From Streptomyces sp. DH41 (GTDB lineage: Bacteria; Actinomycetota; Actinomycetes; Streptomycetales; Streptomycetaceae), in assembly GCF_029813785.1 (NCBI RefSeq), contig NZ_JARVKY010000006.1:310001-374000 (forward strand): a stretch of 64,000 nucleotides of DNA, in the 5' to 3' direction. The translations under genes and the position numbers were made by a program. Numbering within the stretch: position 1 is the stretch's first letter; each line of letters begins with the position of its first letter. A model generated the notes under the pieces. It saw only the letters and a program-made list of their open reading frames with translations. It was not told the DNA's origin and searched no databases. Shown here piece by piece: positions 43,656 to 52,488 of this stretch.

Positions 43656-44465
43656 TCAGTACGCCCCGATCGACCAGAAGACGCCCACCTCGTCGTCGGA
43701 CACCGCGATCAGGCCCAGGTCCTCGAAGAGGTCGAGGCCGTTGAGGTACTCGAAGGTGATGAAGCCGTGGGATCCGGTGCCCTCAAGGCCCGCTGCGAGG
43801 AAGTCCGGTGCCGGGTCGGAGGCGGCCGCCGTCGCGTTGGTCCAGTAGCTCGCGGCGGGACCGTACCGGTCGAGCAGGGTTCGGGCGTCCGCCAGCACGG
43901 CGTCCCGGTCCGGGCGGGAGCGGACAGGGGCGAGTTCCGACTGCCATTCCTCGGCCATGATGGCGAGCGCGGTGACCGCCGCTTCTGGCTCCAGGGGATA
44001 CAGGCGGCTGGGCAGCACTGACGCGTCCGGAGGGTCGAAAGGGTACGCGGGCACCGTGTGACGGGCGGTGTTGGTGCGGTCCGGGTCCAGCCGGACCCAG
44101 CCCCGGGGGTCGGGGACCGACCGGTGCAACACGGCGCGGACGTCGTGCGCCCAGTCCTCGTACCGCCGAGGACCGGTGGCGACGAAGGTGTACGTGTCGT
44201 CGAGCAGCCGCAACGCCGCCGCGTTCCAGGAACACCGACGGGAGCGGAACTCCAGCAGCAGGCCGCCGACCTGACGCACGAAGACGTCGGCCGGCTCCTG
44301 GGGGATGTTCTGGAGCTGGTCGAAGGCCCAGCGGACGAGCTCGCCCCCTCCTTCCGCTGCGAGGCGGACCGGCTCCTGCGGGAGCGGGAGGCCCGTCCCG
44401 CCCCGTAGCGCCTCCAGGTGCGCATCGAGCAGGTCCAGGGCGGTGCGGTCGTCAGGCAGGGGCAT
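43656..44465 (-). CDS. Immunity-like hypothetical protein, paralogue of 55656-56264
   Basis: 269 residues. The C-terminal 190 align with the protein at 55656: EDWAHDVRAVL, DPRGWVRLD, YPFDPPD, ARTLLDRYGPAASYWTNA and the end LGLIAVSDDEVGVFWS. The first 80 residues have no match there. The fold is probably mixed alpha/beta with no membrane part. Families of this kind occur beside SUKH and DUF2199 genes, so an immunity or antitoxin role is suspected only from neighbours. Confidence 0.6.
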   Translation of the reverse strand: MPLPDDRTALDLLDAHLEALRGGTGLPLPQEPVRLAAEGGGELVRWAFDQLQNIPQEPADVFVRQVGGLLLEFRSRRCSWNAAALRLLDDTYTFVATGPRRYEDWAHDVRAVLHRSVPDPRGWVRLDPDRTNTARHTVPAYPFDPPDASVLPSRLYPLEPEAAVTALAIMAEEWQSELAPVRSRPDRDAVLADARTLLDRYGPAASYWTNATAAASDPAPDFLAAGLEGTGSHGFITFEYLNGLDLFEDLGLIAVSDDEVGVFWSIGAY

Positions 44466-44575
44466 CTCGCTACTTTAGGCCTGTCGACGATCACGTATTT
44501 CGGCTCTGGCGCTGATCTTGTGAGGGCCAGACGGCAGACATGGGGGATGGCCAGTGGTGGTCGAGGATGATGCGG

Positions 44576-44818
44576 ATGATTGATCAGGGACCCGCCGTCA
44601 TTCCGGCGCTGGTATTCGATGAGGAGCACGTATCCGTGCTCGTCGGTGGCACGGCGAGCGGTGGGCGCTTCATGGTGGGGGGTGCCACCATCGTCATGGG
44701 CCGGGCGGGGATGGTGATCATCGCGGAAGCGAGTGAGGCGCCCGCCAGGAGCGGTGTGTGGAGCGCTGAGGAGGTTCGTCTGATCGGGCCCGCACCGGCC
44801 CGGTCACAGAGCGGCTGA
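44576..44818 (+). CDS. Small conserved protein, first gene of duplicated pair (copy 2)
   Basis: About 80 residues from ATG 44576 (MIDQGPAVIPALVFDEE). It differs from copy 1 at scattered positions, several of them synonymous, which suggests the frame has been under selection in at least one copy. The stop overlaps the next ATG. Confidence 0.55.
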   Translation: MIDQGPAVIPALVFDEEHVSVLVGGTASGGRFMVGGATIVMGRAGMVIIAEASEAPARSGVWSAEEVRLIGPAPARSQSG

Positions 44819-44908
44819 TGGGGCCGTCCTGGGGCACGGACGAAAGCTCGTGGCCGATCCACATCGCGGTTCGCCTCAAAGGAGAGGTCCTGTACCTGGG
44901 CACTGTCG
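44818..44908 (+). pseudogene. Truncated second gene of duplicated pair
   Basis: Only the first 28-30 codons (SSWPIHIAVRLKGEVLYLGT) of the 292-aa protein remain; then the sequence turns into an antisense transposase fragment. The open frame that continues past 45,000 is chance. Confidence 0.8.
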
Positions 44909-45168
44909 GTCGCCTTCTTCCGGCCTCCGCCCGCTCGGCGGACCCGACCCAATGGGGCCTGGCCGGACTCCAGTTCAGCCACACCGCGCGAGACCATGCC
45001 CTCCCGGACCCCGGCCGCAGCGGCAACGAGCCTGATCCCGCCATGCCCCAACGACCGGGCCTCCGCCCCTATGGCAAGCCGGCGCTGACGCTCATCCAGA
45101 TGCGGCAACAACGTCTGGAACTTCGCAGCCAGGACGGCCTCGATCCCCTCCGGTTTCCCTCTCCCCAT
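44902..45168 (-). pseudogene. ISAzo13-family transposase N-terminal fragment
   Basis: ATG 45168 begins KPEGIEAVLAAKFQTLLPHL, then ERQRRLAIGAEARSLGHGGI, RLVAAAAGVREGMVSRGVAE and APLGRVRRAGGGRKKA: the N-terminal helical domain of ISAzo13 transposases. The catalytic part is absent. Its junction at about 44905 interrupts copy 2 of the duplicated gene. Confidence 0.85.
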
Positions 45169-45222
45169 ACCAGAACAACGATCCCCCAGCCTGGAAGCCG
45201 CGACTTGTTCTCCGGCAAGCCC

Positions 45223-46194
45223 TCAGGCAAGGCGCTTACGGCCCCAGAAGAAGAGGAACACAGTGACGGCGGCCGTCAGGGCCAGCAGGATCGACGCGCC
45301 GAACCACTGCATGCCGTTCATCTGGGAGATCGGCAGGTAGTCGACCGACCAGCCCACGACATCGGCCTTCCGCAGGCACAGCTCGTGTGCCTGTTCCGTC
45401 TGCGCGTCCGCACAGGTGCCCCAGCCGAGGAGTTTTCCGTCGCCGGTGAGGTACGGGGTCGACCCGTCCATCTGGTGCGCGCCTGTGGGCACCGTCTGGA
45501 CCGCGGTTTCGGCCGAGTCCCTGCTCGTCGTGCTCGTGACGACGTTGCCGAGCGACAGCAGGAAGTGGGACCAGACGAGCTGGACGACGACGGTGAAACC
45601 GAGGGTGACCACCATGGCCATCAGCGTGCGGCGCAGCACCACACCGATCGCCACCCCGCCGAAGACGGAGAGGAGGGCGAGGGCGACGGGCACGGGTCCC
45701 GTGTTGTTGAAGGTGGATTCGGAGATCCACTCCGTGGCCGTGACCTCGGACTTGTAGAGGCCCCACCACCAGCCGAACGCGACCGACAGCGCGACCGTGC
45801 TCACCACGACCACCAGCGCGGTCAGGGCCAGTTTCGTGGTCAGCCAGCGGGTCCGGCTCACGGACTGGGTGACAACCAGTTTGGCGGTGCCGTTCTCCAG
45901 GTCGCCGGCGAACAGCGGGGCACCGAGGAAGACACCGAGCAGGATCGGGATCAGCCGGAGTCCCGTGGATATGTGGGTGTAGCCGTCGATCTGCAGCTGG
46001 GAGCGCTGGAAGACGATGCACGCCACGGCGAGCGCGGAGGCGCCGAGGACGGTCCAGAACGCGGCCCGGTGCTGGCGCCAGACCAGCCAGGCCATGCCCT
46101 TGAGGGGCTGGGGGAGTCGGGGGAGTCGGCCGGTGCCCGTGGTGCCCGGGGCCGTGGGCCTGGTCGTCGTCGAGGTGCTGGTGAGAGAGCTCAT
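45223..46194 (-). CDS. ABC transporter permease (ABC-2 type)
   Basis: 323 residues. Six hydrophobic segments (near 60, 88, 135, 190, 225 and 305) and a long extracytoplasmic loop between the last two, with a Cys pair (WGTCADAQTEQAHELC) that could form a disulfide. The start overlaps the stop of the ATPase gene (ATGA at 46191), so the two are co-translated. Together with a YtrA-type regulator it forms a unit seen in Gram-positive bacteria for export of, or response to, cell-wall-active compounds. Confidence 0.85.
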   Translation of the reverse strand: MSSLTSTSTTTRPTAPGTTGTGRLPRLPQPLKGMAWLVWRQHRAAFWTVLGASALAVACIVFQRSQLQIDGYTHISTGLRLIPILLGVFLGAPLFAGDLENGTAKLVVTQSVSRTRWLTTKLALTALVVVVSTVALSVAFGWWWGLYKSEVTATEWISESTFNNTGPVPVALALLSVFGGVAIGVVLRRTLMAMVVTLGFTVVVQLVWSHFLLSLGNVVTSTTSRDSAETAVQTVPTGAHQMDGSTPYLTGDGKLLGWGTCADAQTEQAHELCLRKADVVGWSVDYLPISQMNGMQWFGASILLALTAAVTVFLFFWGRKRLA

Positions 46195-47132
46195 GCTGCC
46201 ACCGTCCGGGTGTTGTACGCCTGGTCCTGGACCTGGGCGGTGGGGGTGATCAGAGGTGGTGCGTCGGGTGAGCGGAGATAGGCGAGCAGGAGTTCTTCCG
46301 TGCTCGGGCTGTCCGTCTCCCAGGGGCCGGTGGCCGGGCCATCGGGGCGGATCAGGGCGGTGAACTGCCGTCCGCTGATCCGGGACTCGACGAGGGGGTG
46401 GTGCGCGAGGGAGGCGGGCAGGCCCTCGCCGTCCTTGGTGCCGGTGACCATGGTGTGTACGGACAGCAGCTCGTCCACGTCCCCGGCGAGGCGTACTTTG
46501 CCGTCGGAGAGGACGACGAGGTAGTCGCACACGTTCTCCAGTTCGGCCAGGACGTGGGTGGACATCAGGATGGTGGTGCCGTGCTCGGCGGTCTCGGCGA
46601 GGAGGGTGCCTGTCAGTTCCTGGCGCGCGACCGGGTCGAGGCCCGACATCGGCTCGTCGAGCAGCAGCAGGTCGGGGCGCTTGCCGAGGGCGACGGCCAG
46701 GGCGACGCGGGTGTGCTGGCCGCCGGACAGGGTGCCGATCTTCGCGTCGAAGGGCACATTGCCCGCGCGGACGATGTCCTCGGCGGCGCGCTGGTCCCAG
46801 CCGGGGTTCAGTTCCTGCCCCAGCCGCAGGGTCTCGGCCACGGTGAACCGGCGGAACAGGGGCTTCTCCTGGGCGAGGAACGAGGTGCGCCCCGAGTCCA
46901 CCGAGCCCGGTGCCGCGCCCAACACGCTGAGCGCGCCCTGCGTCGGCTCCAGGACGTGGGCCATGATGCTCAGCAGCGTGGTCTTGCCCGCCCCGTTGGG
47001 GCCGACCAGCCCGCAGATCCGTCCCGCCGGGAGCCGGAAGGAACAGTCCTTCAGTGCCCATCCCCGCCGGTAGCGCATCCCCAGGCCGTGCGCCTCAAGT
47101 GCGGACTTCCCTGCGTACATACCGTCACTCAC
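46191..47132 (-). CDS. ABC transporter ATP-binding protein
   Basis: About 313 residues from GTG 47132 (AGGAG 5-6 bases upstream). Walker A GPNGAGKTT, signature LSGGQHTRVALA, Walker B LLLLDEPMSGLDP and the switch His in MSTHVLAEL are all present. It overlaps the GntR gene before it by 8 bases and the permease after it by 4. It powers the permease at 45223. Confidence 0.92.
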   Translation of the reverse strand: MSDGMYAGKSALEAHGLGMRYRRGWALKDCSFRLPAGRICGLVGPNGAGKTTLLSIMAHVLEPTQGALSVLGAAPGSVDSGRTSFLAQEKPLFRRFTVAETLRLGQELNPGWDQRAAEDIVRAGNVPFDAKIGTLSGGQHTRVALAVALGKRPDLLLLDEPMSGLDPVARQELTGTLLAETAEHGTTILMSTHVLAELENVCDYLVVLSDGKVRLAGDVDELLSVHTMVTGTKDGEGLPASLAHHPLVESRISGRQFTALIRPDGPATGPWETDSPSTEELLLAYLRSPDAPPLITPTAQVQDQAYNTRTVAA

Positions 47133-47562
47133 CAGTGCTCCTAGGTGCCGTGGCCGCCGTCTCACTGCCGGCGGCGTACTGCTTCTCCATGGCCGAGGCG
47201 ACCAACGCGGCCACGTCCTCCTGCTCCAGACCCGCCTCGGCCGCCCGGGACACCCACGCCACCAGCTCCCCGTACAGCGGTGAGTCGGTACTTGCCGAGG
47301 GTCGGGCCAGTGTGCGGCGTACGAACGTGCCCTGGCCGGGTCGCGGTTCGACCAGGCCCTCACGCTCCAGCTCGCGGTACGCCTTGAGGGTGGTGTTCGG
47401 GTTGACCGCGCTGACCTCGGCGACCTCCTTGGCGGTCGGCAGCCGGTCGCCCGGCACCAGTACGCCCAGCCGCAGGGCCTGCTTGGTCTGCTGCACGATC
47501 TGCTGGAAGGCGGGGACTCCGTTCCGTCTGTTGATGCGGAACTCCACGATTACCACCACCAT
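47125..47562 (-). CDS. GntR-family regulator, YtrA type
   Basis: 145 residues: winged helix with INRRNGVPAFQQIVQQTKQA, LPTAKEVAEVSAVNPNTTLK and YRELEREGLVEPRPGQGTFV, followed by the short YtrA tail, which has no ligand-binding domain. YtrA-type regulators repress an ABC operon that starts with their own gene; here that is the ATPase/permease pair. ATG 47562 is just downstream of the CACTA/TAGTG palindrome. Confidence 0.9.
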   Translation of the reverse strand: MVVVIVEFRINRRNGVPAFQQIVQQTKQALRLGVLVPGDRLPTAKEVAEVSAVNPNTTLKAYRELEREGLVEPRPGQGTFVRRTLARPSASTDSPLYGELVAWVSRAAEAGLEQEDVAALVASAMEKQYAAGSETAATAPRSTGE

Positions 47563-47564
47563 TT

Positions 47565-47580
47565 CACTACTCGATTAGTG
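47565..47580. promoter_or_regulatory. Operator-like palindrome of the YtrA operon
   Basis: CACTA and TAGTG arms around CTCGAT, three bases before the GntR ATG, within a longer near-palindrome TTCACTA..TAGTGGAA. The spacing and TAGT..ACTA form resemble known YtrA-type operators. Autorepression is likely. Confidence 0.6.
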
Positions 47581-47582
47581 GA

Positions 47583-48080
47583 ATGATGATGGAGGGATGC
47601 GCGGGTGGTTGTCAACAGCGATCGGAGGGGCTTCCGGGGCAGGACTTCAGCCGCAGGCCGCGTCCTCCGTCACGTCGGCGCCCACTTCGACGCCGTATGC
47701 GTCGCGGGGGTGCGCGCGTCGCCCTGGCCGTTGAAGCAGAAGCCGGCGCCGACGCCCGAAGCGCCGTTCGTGGAGGCGGGGTTGCTGCAGGATTTGCTGA
47801 ATAGACGCTCTGTGGCAGTGCGGAGAAAGACGTCGCTCGTGTGTTACCGCCCCTGACATGATCGGCGACATGAAGGTACTTGTGATCGGAGCGACAGGCA
47901 CGATCGGCAGCGTTGTCGCCAGTGTGGCTCCGTTCACTTTCAGCAGCAGCGTTTGTCCGACACTTTGGGCAGCAAATGGAGGTCGACGGGCTCGGGAATG
48001 GTCACGAGAAATGACGTCAGCGCATGGGACGGCCGGCCGCCCGCGAGGGCGGCGGGCCGTCGGAGCGGGCCAGGTTGAGG
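47583..48080. other. Gap with start of a lost SDR gene
   Basis: 498 bases. At 47870 an ATG begins MKVLVIGATGTIGSVVASV, the nucleotide-binding start of an NAD(P)-binding short-chain dehydrogenase; homology ends after about 19 codons. The stretch 47590-47850 has no recognised gene. Confidence 0.5.
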
Positions 48081-48722
48081 TCAGCCAGATTCGGCGGAGT
48101 CGAGATGATGGGTGTCACCGAGGCTGACGACTTGGCGGTTGTGGAAGAAGTCGTCTTCGCGCAGTGTGGTGATGCTGCCGGAGGGCGCCCGGAAACTGGC
48201 ATAGCCGGCTGACCCGATCGGCATCTTGATCCAGGACGCCACGACGCACGTTAGGGAGCCACCGTGCGTCACGATGATCTGGTGTTCGCAAGGGTTCCGC
48301 AGGATCTCGTCCATGGCCGCGTAAATGCGTTGTGCCCACACTGCCTTGGTCTCTGCACCCTGCACGCCCTCGTCGTGGTCCATTCGCTCCCCGACAGCCG
48401 GCGGTGGGATGAAGCGCCGGTCGAGCCACTCCTGCGGCCTTCCTCCCGCCTCGCCGTAGGACTTCTCCCGCAGCCTGCGATCCAGGACCGGCTTCACGCC
48501 GAACAGCTCGGCCACCTCATCGGCCGTCCGCCGGGTGCGCTGCAGATCCGAGGAGAACAGCTCCACCTCGGCGCCGTCCGGGATCTGGGCCCGCAACGCC
48601 TGGGCGATGGAGACCGCCGCACGGACGCCGGCGGGCGTCAGCTGCGAGTCATGCCACCCGCCGACGACTCTCTCGACGTGGTGCGTCGCCTCCGGATGGG
48701 TGACGACGTAAAGAGTGCGCAT
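48081..48722 (-). CDS. Histidine phosphatase superfamily protein
   Basis: 213 residues from ATG 48722. The phosphatase core is present: [13 protein letters not shown] in place of RHG at the first strand, [24 protein letters not shown] and the second catalytic His in IIVTHGGSL. The RHG motif reads THP, a known variant group in actinomycetes whose activity is unclear. An HTH fragment lies just upstream on the same strand; in Streptomyces these two types of gene are commonly adjacent. Confidence 0.85.
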   Translation of the reverse strand: MRTLYVVTHPEATHHVERVVGGWHDSQLTPAGVRAAVSIAQALRAQIPDGAEVELFSSDLQRTRRTADEVAELFGVKPVLDRRLREKSYGEAGGRPQEWLDRRFIPPPAVGERMDHDEGVQGAETKAVWAQRIYAAMDEILRNPCEHQIIVTHGGSLTCVVASWIKMPIGSAGYASFRAPSGSITTLREDDFFHNRQVVSLGDTHHLDSAESG

Positions 48723-48771
48723 GAGTGCGTGCCTTCCGGTAGGTAGCGTCCTGCCTGGTTGCAGGTTGCAA

Positions 48772-49041
48772 CTATGGGAGGGACCGTTCAGAACCATCAA
48801 GCGGGTTCTTCGGCTCGCGCTCGGCGGGCAGGCCGCTGACGTCCTCGAGCGCCTTGCGGGTGGCTGATTTGGGCCACATGACCCGGCCGGCTTTCCAGGC
48901 GCGGACCGAGGAGCCGTCGAGTCCGCCAAGCCGCCCGGTCAGCCGCTCGAGAGCCCCGTTCACAGCGTCGGCGAGGCTGTTGGAGCTGTAGCCATGTTCG
49001 GCCATCCACGCCTCGAGAACGGCGTTGCGCGTGGTGTCCAT
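48772..49041 (-). CDS. Helix-turn-helix fragment of XRE/TPR-type regulator
   Basis: 89 residues from ATG 49041: [20 protein letters not shown] ... [20 protein letters not shown] is the N-terminal DNA-binding part of long Streptomyces regulators that continue into TPRs. Here the frame stops after [15 protein letters not shown], so the sensor part is lost. The short protein might still bind DNA. A matching type of C-terminal fragment is at 32605-32942, but I cannot show they came from one gene. Confidence 0.6.
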   Translation of the reverse strand: MDTTRNAVLEAWMAEHGYSSNSLADAVNGALERLTGRLGGLDGSSVRAWKAGRVMWPKSATRKALEDVSGLPAEREPKNPLDGSERSLP

Positions 49042-49281
49042 GCCCGCACGGTAGCCCTGACGACCCCTCACCTACCAGGTAAAGAGGAAGTCAAATCACC
49101 CTGGGCCTTTCCTCGGAGTGGACGGTGGATCGCCCTAACCGCCCGGCCGCGGAAGCGAGTTGTCTGGTTGTCGGCCGCTCGCCCCCTCCTCCGGAACAGG
49201 CGGCTGTTGACGGTCCGGCCTTCTCCTGGCGCCTACTCAGGGGTGGTCCGGGCACCGAGACGACGCGAGGGCTCAACCCCG

Positions 49282-49729
49282 ATGACGAGTCTGGTCCCGC
49301 TCATGCAACCCGCTGCCACCGGACATCCCGCCTATAGCCAGACCTTCCCGTGCGAGCCGTCCACGGCCGAAGCAGGCCGGACGCTCGTACGTGACGCCCT
49401 CGGCGTATGGCACCTCGACGACCTCGCCGACGTCACCGCGCTGATCGTGTCGGAGCTGATCGCGAACGCCGTCACCCACACGTCGTGCCGATCGATCCGC
49501 CTGATCGTCGGGCGGCCGAGCGCGACACGGATACGTGTCGGGGTGGTGGGACCGGGCGCCTTCACGCCTACCGGTCCTCGGCCGGGCCGGCGAGGCCGAC
49601 GAGTCAGGGCGTGGCCTGCTTCTGATCGACGGTATCGCCGACCGCTGGGGCTGTGACCTGCACGGCCCGCGCGGACGCCCGTGGGGCAAAGAGGTCTGGG
49701 CCGAACTCCTGCTGAAGGGCGAGGAGTGA
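49282..49729 (+). pseudogene. Anti-sigma-type HATPase, frameshifted
   Basis: RsbW-like ATP-binding proteins begin as here (FPCEPSTAEAGRTLVRDAL), with the N box in LIVSELIANAVTHT. After RIRVGVV a single extra G near 49548 shifts the frame; the correct end (DRAPSRLPVLGRAGEADESG, then GRGLLLIDGIADRWGCDLHG with the G box) continues in the next frame to 49729. Either a sequencing error or a recent mutation. Confidence 0.75.
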
Positions 49730-49841
49730 GCACCTCCGTGGCGGCCCGGGCCTCCAGGACGCCGCCCGCCTGCGCACGGCCTCTCGAGGGCGACGGCCGG
49801 CTGCCGTCTCACCAGACTCCCGCCTCCGGCCATGCGGCACC

Positions 49842-50489
49842 GTGCCGTACGGCGGGGGACGGGCGGCACCGCACGGCCGGGTCATCCGGATCAGCCGCGA
49901 GGCATTACGCTGCCTGCTCGCCCGCGGCGGAGTCACCTTCCAGCGACCAAGACGTGGAAGGAGCTGGGCCGCCCAGAAGCACCCCGATCGGCTGCCCGCC
50001 ACCTATCACCGCACCCACGGCGTGCGCTACTTCCACGGCTGCTACTCGGTCGGCGACGACCGCTTGTGGGGCGTCGACCGCCGTAAGAAGAGTGCCGTCA
50101 ACACACTGGCCGCGCTGAAATCGATCCGTGCGGCCAGACCCGACGGCGCCCCGCTCCACGTGATCCTGGACAACCTCTCCGCACACAAGGGGGCCGACAT
50201 CCGCCGCTGGGCCAAGAACAACAACGTCGAGTCGTGCTTCACGCCGACCTACGCCTCGTGGGCGAACCCGATCGAGGCGCACTTCGGGCCGCTGAGGCAG
50301 TTCACCATCGTCAACTCGAACCACCCCAACCACACCATGCAGACCCGGGCCCTGCACGCCTACTTGCGCTGGCGCAACACCAACGCCCGCCACCGCGACG
50401 TACTGGCCGCCGAACGCAAGGAACGCGCCCGCATCCGAAGCGAGAAATGCATTCGCTGGGGCGGCCGCACCCTCGCCACCGCGACCTAG
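49842..50489 (+). pseudogene. IS630-family transposase with internal deletion
   Basis: The end of the DDE domain is intact: HGVRYFHGCYSVGDDRLWG, ILDNLSAHKGADIRRWAKN, FTPTYASWANPIEAHFGPLR. The beginning shows ISREALRCLLARGGVTFQR, normally followed by about 40 residues including the first catalytic Asp; here it passes directly to AAQKHPDRLPATYHRT. The transposase lacks its first Asp and its N-terminal HTH. Confidence 0.8.
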
Positions 50490-50553
50490 ACGACCAGGCG
50501 AACCCATGCGGTCGCAGCACGAGCGAGGGACAGTGCCGGGCAAGCACCCGCCG

Positions 50554-50964
50554 CTACGCGTTCGACCAGCCCCGCTCGCAGAGCACGAGCCGGTAGCCGT
50601 CCGGGTCCTCGATCGTGACGCCCCACCGGTTCCAGTACGGGTTCGGCGACGGCACCCGCTTGCCGCCGTGCTCCTCCAGACGGGTGACCAGGTCATCGGG
50701 CACCGGGCCGTCGACGTAGATCACCAGCAGGTCCTCCTCGGTCGGCCGGGGCTCGACGGGCCGGGCGGGCTCGTGGACCAGCTCCAGATGCCAGTCGGCG
50801 TCCGGCCAGCCCACCATCAGCAGGTCGTGCCCACCGGGTTCCGGCCCGCCCTCGGCCCGCCACACCACACCGAGTCCCAGCCCCCGCACCCAGAACCGCT
50901 CGGCCACCGCCAAGTCCCGGGAGGGCCGGGCGACGCGGATGTGACTACGACCGTTGGCGGGCAT
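50554..50964 (-). CDS. VOC (glyoxalase/bleomycin resistance) family protein
   Basis: 136 residues with two beta-alpha-beta-beta-beta units: SHIRVARPSRDLAVAERFWV and LLVIYVDGPVPDDLVTRLEE, ending in the typical WGVTIEDPDGYRLVL with a metal-ligand-type Glu. Such proteins are dioxygenases, isomerases or drug-binding proteins; the substrate is unknown. Stand-alone gene, start ATG 50964. Confidence 0.88.
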   Translation of the reverse strand: MPANGRSHIRVARPSRDLAVAERFWVRGLGLGVVWRAEGGPEPGGHDLLMVGWPDADWHLELVHEPARPVEPRPTEEDLLVIYVDGPVPDDLVTRLEEHGGKRVPSPNPYWNRWGVTIEDPDGYRLVLCERGWSNA

Positions 50965-51207
50965 CGTGACCTCTTCCTGAGCTGCCGGTTCCTGCTCAGC
51001 AGCCTAGGTATCAGGCTCTCGCGCGGCCATCGGCCGATGGCCCTGGACCACAGGTCCTAGTCCTGTGACCGGAACCCTGGCGGGCGACACGAGCCGGTGA
51101 ACCTTTCCGGTCGCAGCACTACTGTAGGCCGTTTATCGGAAGTAGCTTTTGCTGGTGTTGAACTCCGGTGAGGAGGGAGCACTCGAGGCTGGGCTAGGGT
51201 TCCTCCT

Positions 51208-51690
51208 ATGGGGGATGTCCATGTCAGGCTCGCCACGGCCGCCGATCGCGAGGCGATTACCGACGTTCTTACCGCGTCCTGGGGTGGCGCGACCGTGGTC
51301 GTTCACGCGACGGTCTACGACGCTTTGAGCCTGCCAGCTCTGTTGGCCGAGCGGGGCGGAAAGATCGTCGGACTGCTTACCTACACGGTCTCGGATGGAG
51401 GACTGGAGATCGTCTCGCTGGACGCGATGGTGCAACACAGCGGCGTCGGTAGCTCTCTGCTGGCTGCTGCCGCCGAGGCCGCGAAGCAGGCCGGCGCACG
51501 ACGGATCTGGTTGGTCACCACGAACGACAACCTGGACGCACTGCGGTTCTACCAGCGCCGTGGTCTGCGGATCACTGGTGTCACCCCGGGGGCGGTGGAT
51601 GCAGCGCGAGCCGTGAAGCCGTCCATCCCGCTGAGTGGCGAGTACGGCATTCCCTTGCATGACGAGCTGACCTTGGAGTTGTCGTTGTGA
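51208..51690 (+). CDS. GNAT-family N-acetyltransferase
   Basis: 160 residues, single domain: VRLATAADREAITDVLTASW at the start, acetyl-CoA loop in QHSGVGSSLLAAAAEAA and the end LRFYQRRGLRITGV. ATG 51208 follows TAGGGT by 7 bases, the arrangement of a leaderless promoter, and has no Shine-Dalgarno. Substrate unknown. Confidence 0.85.
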   Translation: MGDVHVRLATAADREAITDVLTASWGGATVVVHATVYDALSLPALLAERGGKIVGLLTYTVSDGGLEIVSLDAMVQHSGVGSSLLAAAAEAAKQAGARRIWLVTTNDNLDALRFYQRRGLRITGVTPGAVDAARAVKPSIPLSGEYGIPLHDELTLELSL

Positions 51691-51705
51691 CCGACTCCGT
51701 GGTCA

Positions 51706-52095
51706 CAGCCACTCGTTGATGGCTGCGATCAGGACCGTTGCCTCGTAGCGGACCGCGAGCTAGTCGTATCGCGTGGCGACGGCTCGGTGTCTCTTGAGGC
51801 GGTTGATTGCGCACTCGACCGCGTGACACTCGCGATAGTCGCGGTTCTTGCGGGAAGCGTACGCCTTGGCAGCCCGCACTCGGTTGGGACGGACGCGCGG
51901 GCGGCCCGGCCCGACGCGGGGCACACGAACCTTCTTTAGTACGGTTTCGAACTGTGGCGAGTCCCCGCGCTGCCCGGCCGTGACCACGATCGACATCGGC
52001 TTCTGCCTGTGCTCGACGGCCAGGTGAATCTTGGTGGTGAACCCGCCACGCGAGCGTCCCAGCCCGTGATCGCGCGGCTCGGCAAGGAGAGAGCG
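51706..52095 (-). pseudogene. IS5-family transposase C-terminal remnant
   Basis: From 52095 the frame reads [20 protein letters not shown], then [43 protein letters not shown] and an in-frame TAG, followed by LAVRYEATVLIAAINEWL. The N-terminal half is missing and the TAG replaces a sense codon. Confidence 0.85.
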
Positions 52096-52098
52096 AGG

Positions 52099-52485
52099 TC
52101 AGGCCGCCGGCAGACGCAGTGAGCGCAGCCGTTCGGCGACGGCGAAGGAGTCGAGACGCAGGGCGGCGATGTCGGCGATCAGGTCCCGCCAGGCCTCGAA
52201 CTTGGTGTTCACCCGCTCTCCGTGGATGCCGAGGTAGGCCACGGCCACACCGAAGCCGTACAGCTCGTTGCGCGCGGGCAGCGGTCGGAGTACGACGCAC
52301 TCCTCCAGCATCACGGCCGCGCGCCAGAAGGCGTCGGGCTGGTGCTGGTCGTGGCGGGGCGGGTCGACCTTGTGCCGGGCGGCCAGGCCGACGAACACGG
52401 AGTAGTCGTTGACCGCGAGATCGTCCAGCAGCTCAGCCTGGCGTTCCAGGAACCACCGGTAGTCGACGTAGTACTCGGCAGGCAC
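52099..52485 (-). CDS. Doc-like toxin component, second pair
   Basis: 128 residues from GTG 52485. It has the Doc-like layout, with HQPDAFWRAAVMLEECVVLR, NELYGFGVAVAYLGIHGERV, but the DGNxxR motif is replaced by ARNELYGFG, more degenerate than in the pair at 11426. Its gene follows the antitoxin with a 3-base gap. The IS5 remnant ends 4 bases downstream of its stop. Confidence 0.65.
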   Translation of the reverse strand: MPAEYYVDYRWFLERQAELLDDLAVNDYSVFVGLAARHKVDPPRHDQHQPDAFWRAAVMLEECVVLRPLPARNELYGFGVAVAYLGIHGERVNTKFEAWRDLIADIAALRLDSFAVAERLRSLRLPAA

Positions 52486-52488
52486 AGG

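Larger units (their letters stand above)
44474..44908 (+). repeat. Duplicated segment, copy 2 (partner 28357-28782)
   Basis: Same order and orientation as copy 1. Homology begins at TAGGCCTG just outside the start of the 43656 gene and ends after VLYLGT in the second gene, where the ISAzo13 remnant starts. Confidence 0.85.

Noticed and set aside
43407..44021. Plus-strand frame across the gap and the 43656 gene
   Set aside because: Antisense to a gene with a paralogue elsewhere in the window; no conserved features.
45223..47061. Single 612-residue fusion of ABC ATPase and permease
   Set aside because: The first half of that frame is out of phase with the ATPase; the true ATPase and permease are separate overlapping genes with starts at 47132 and 46194.
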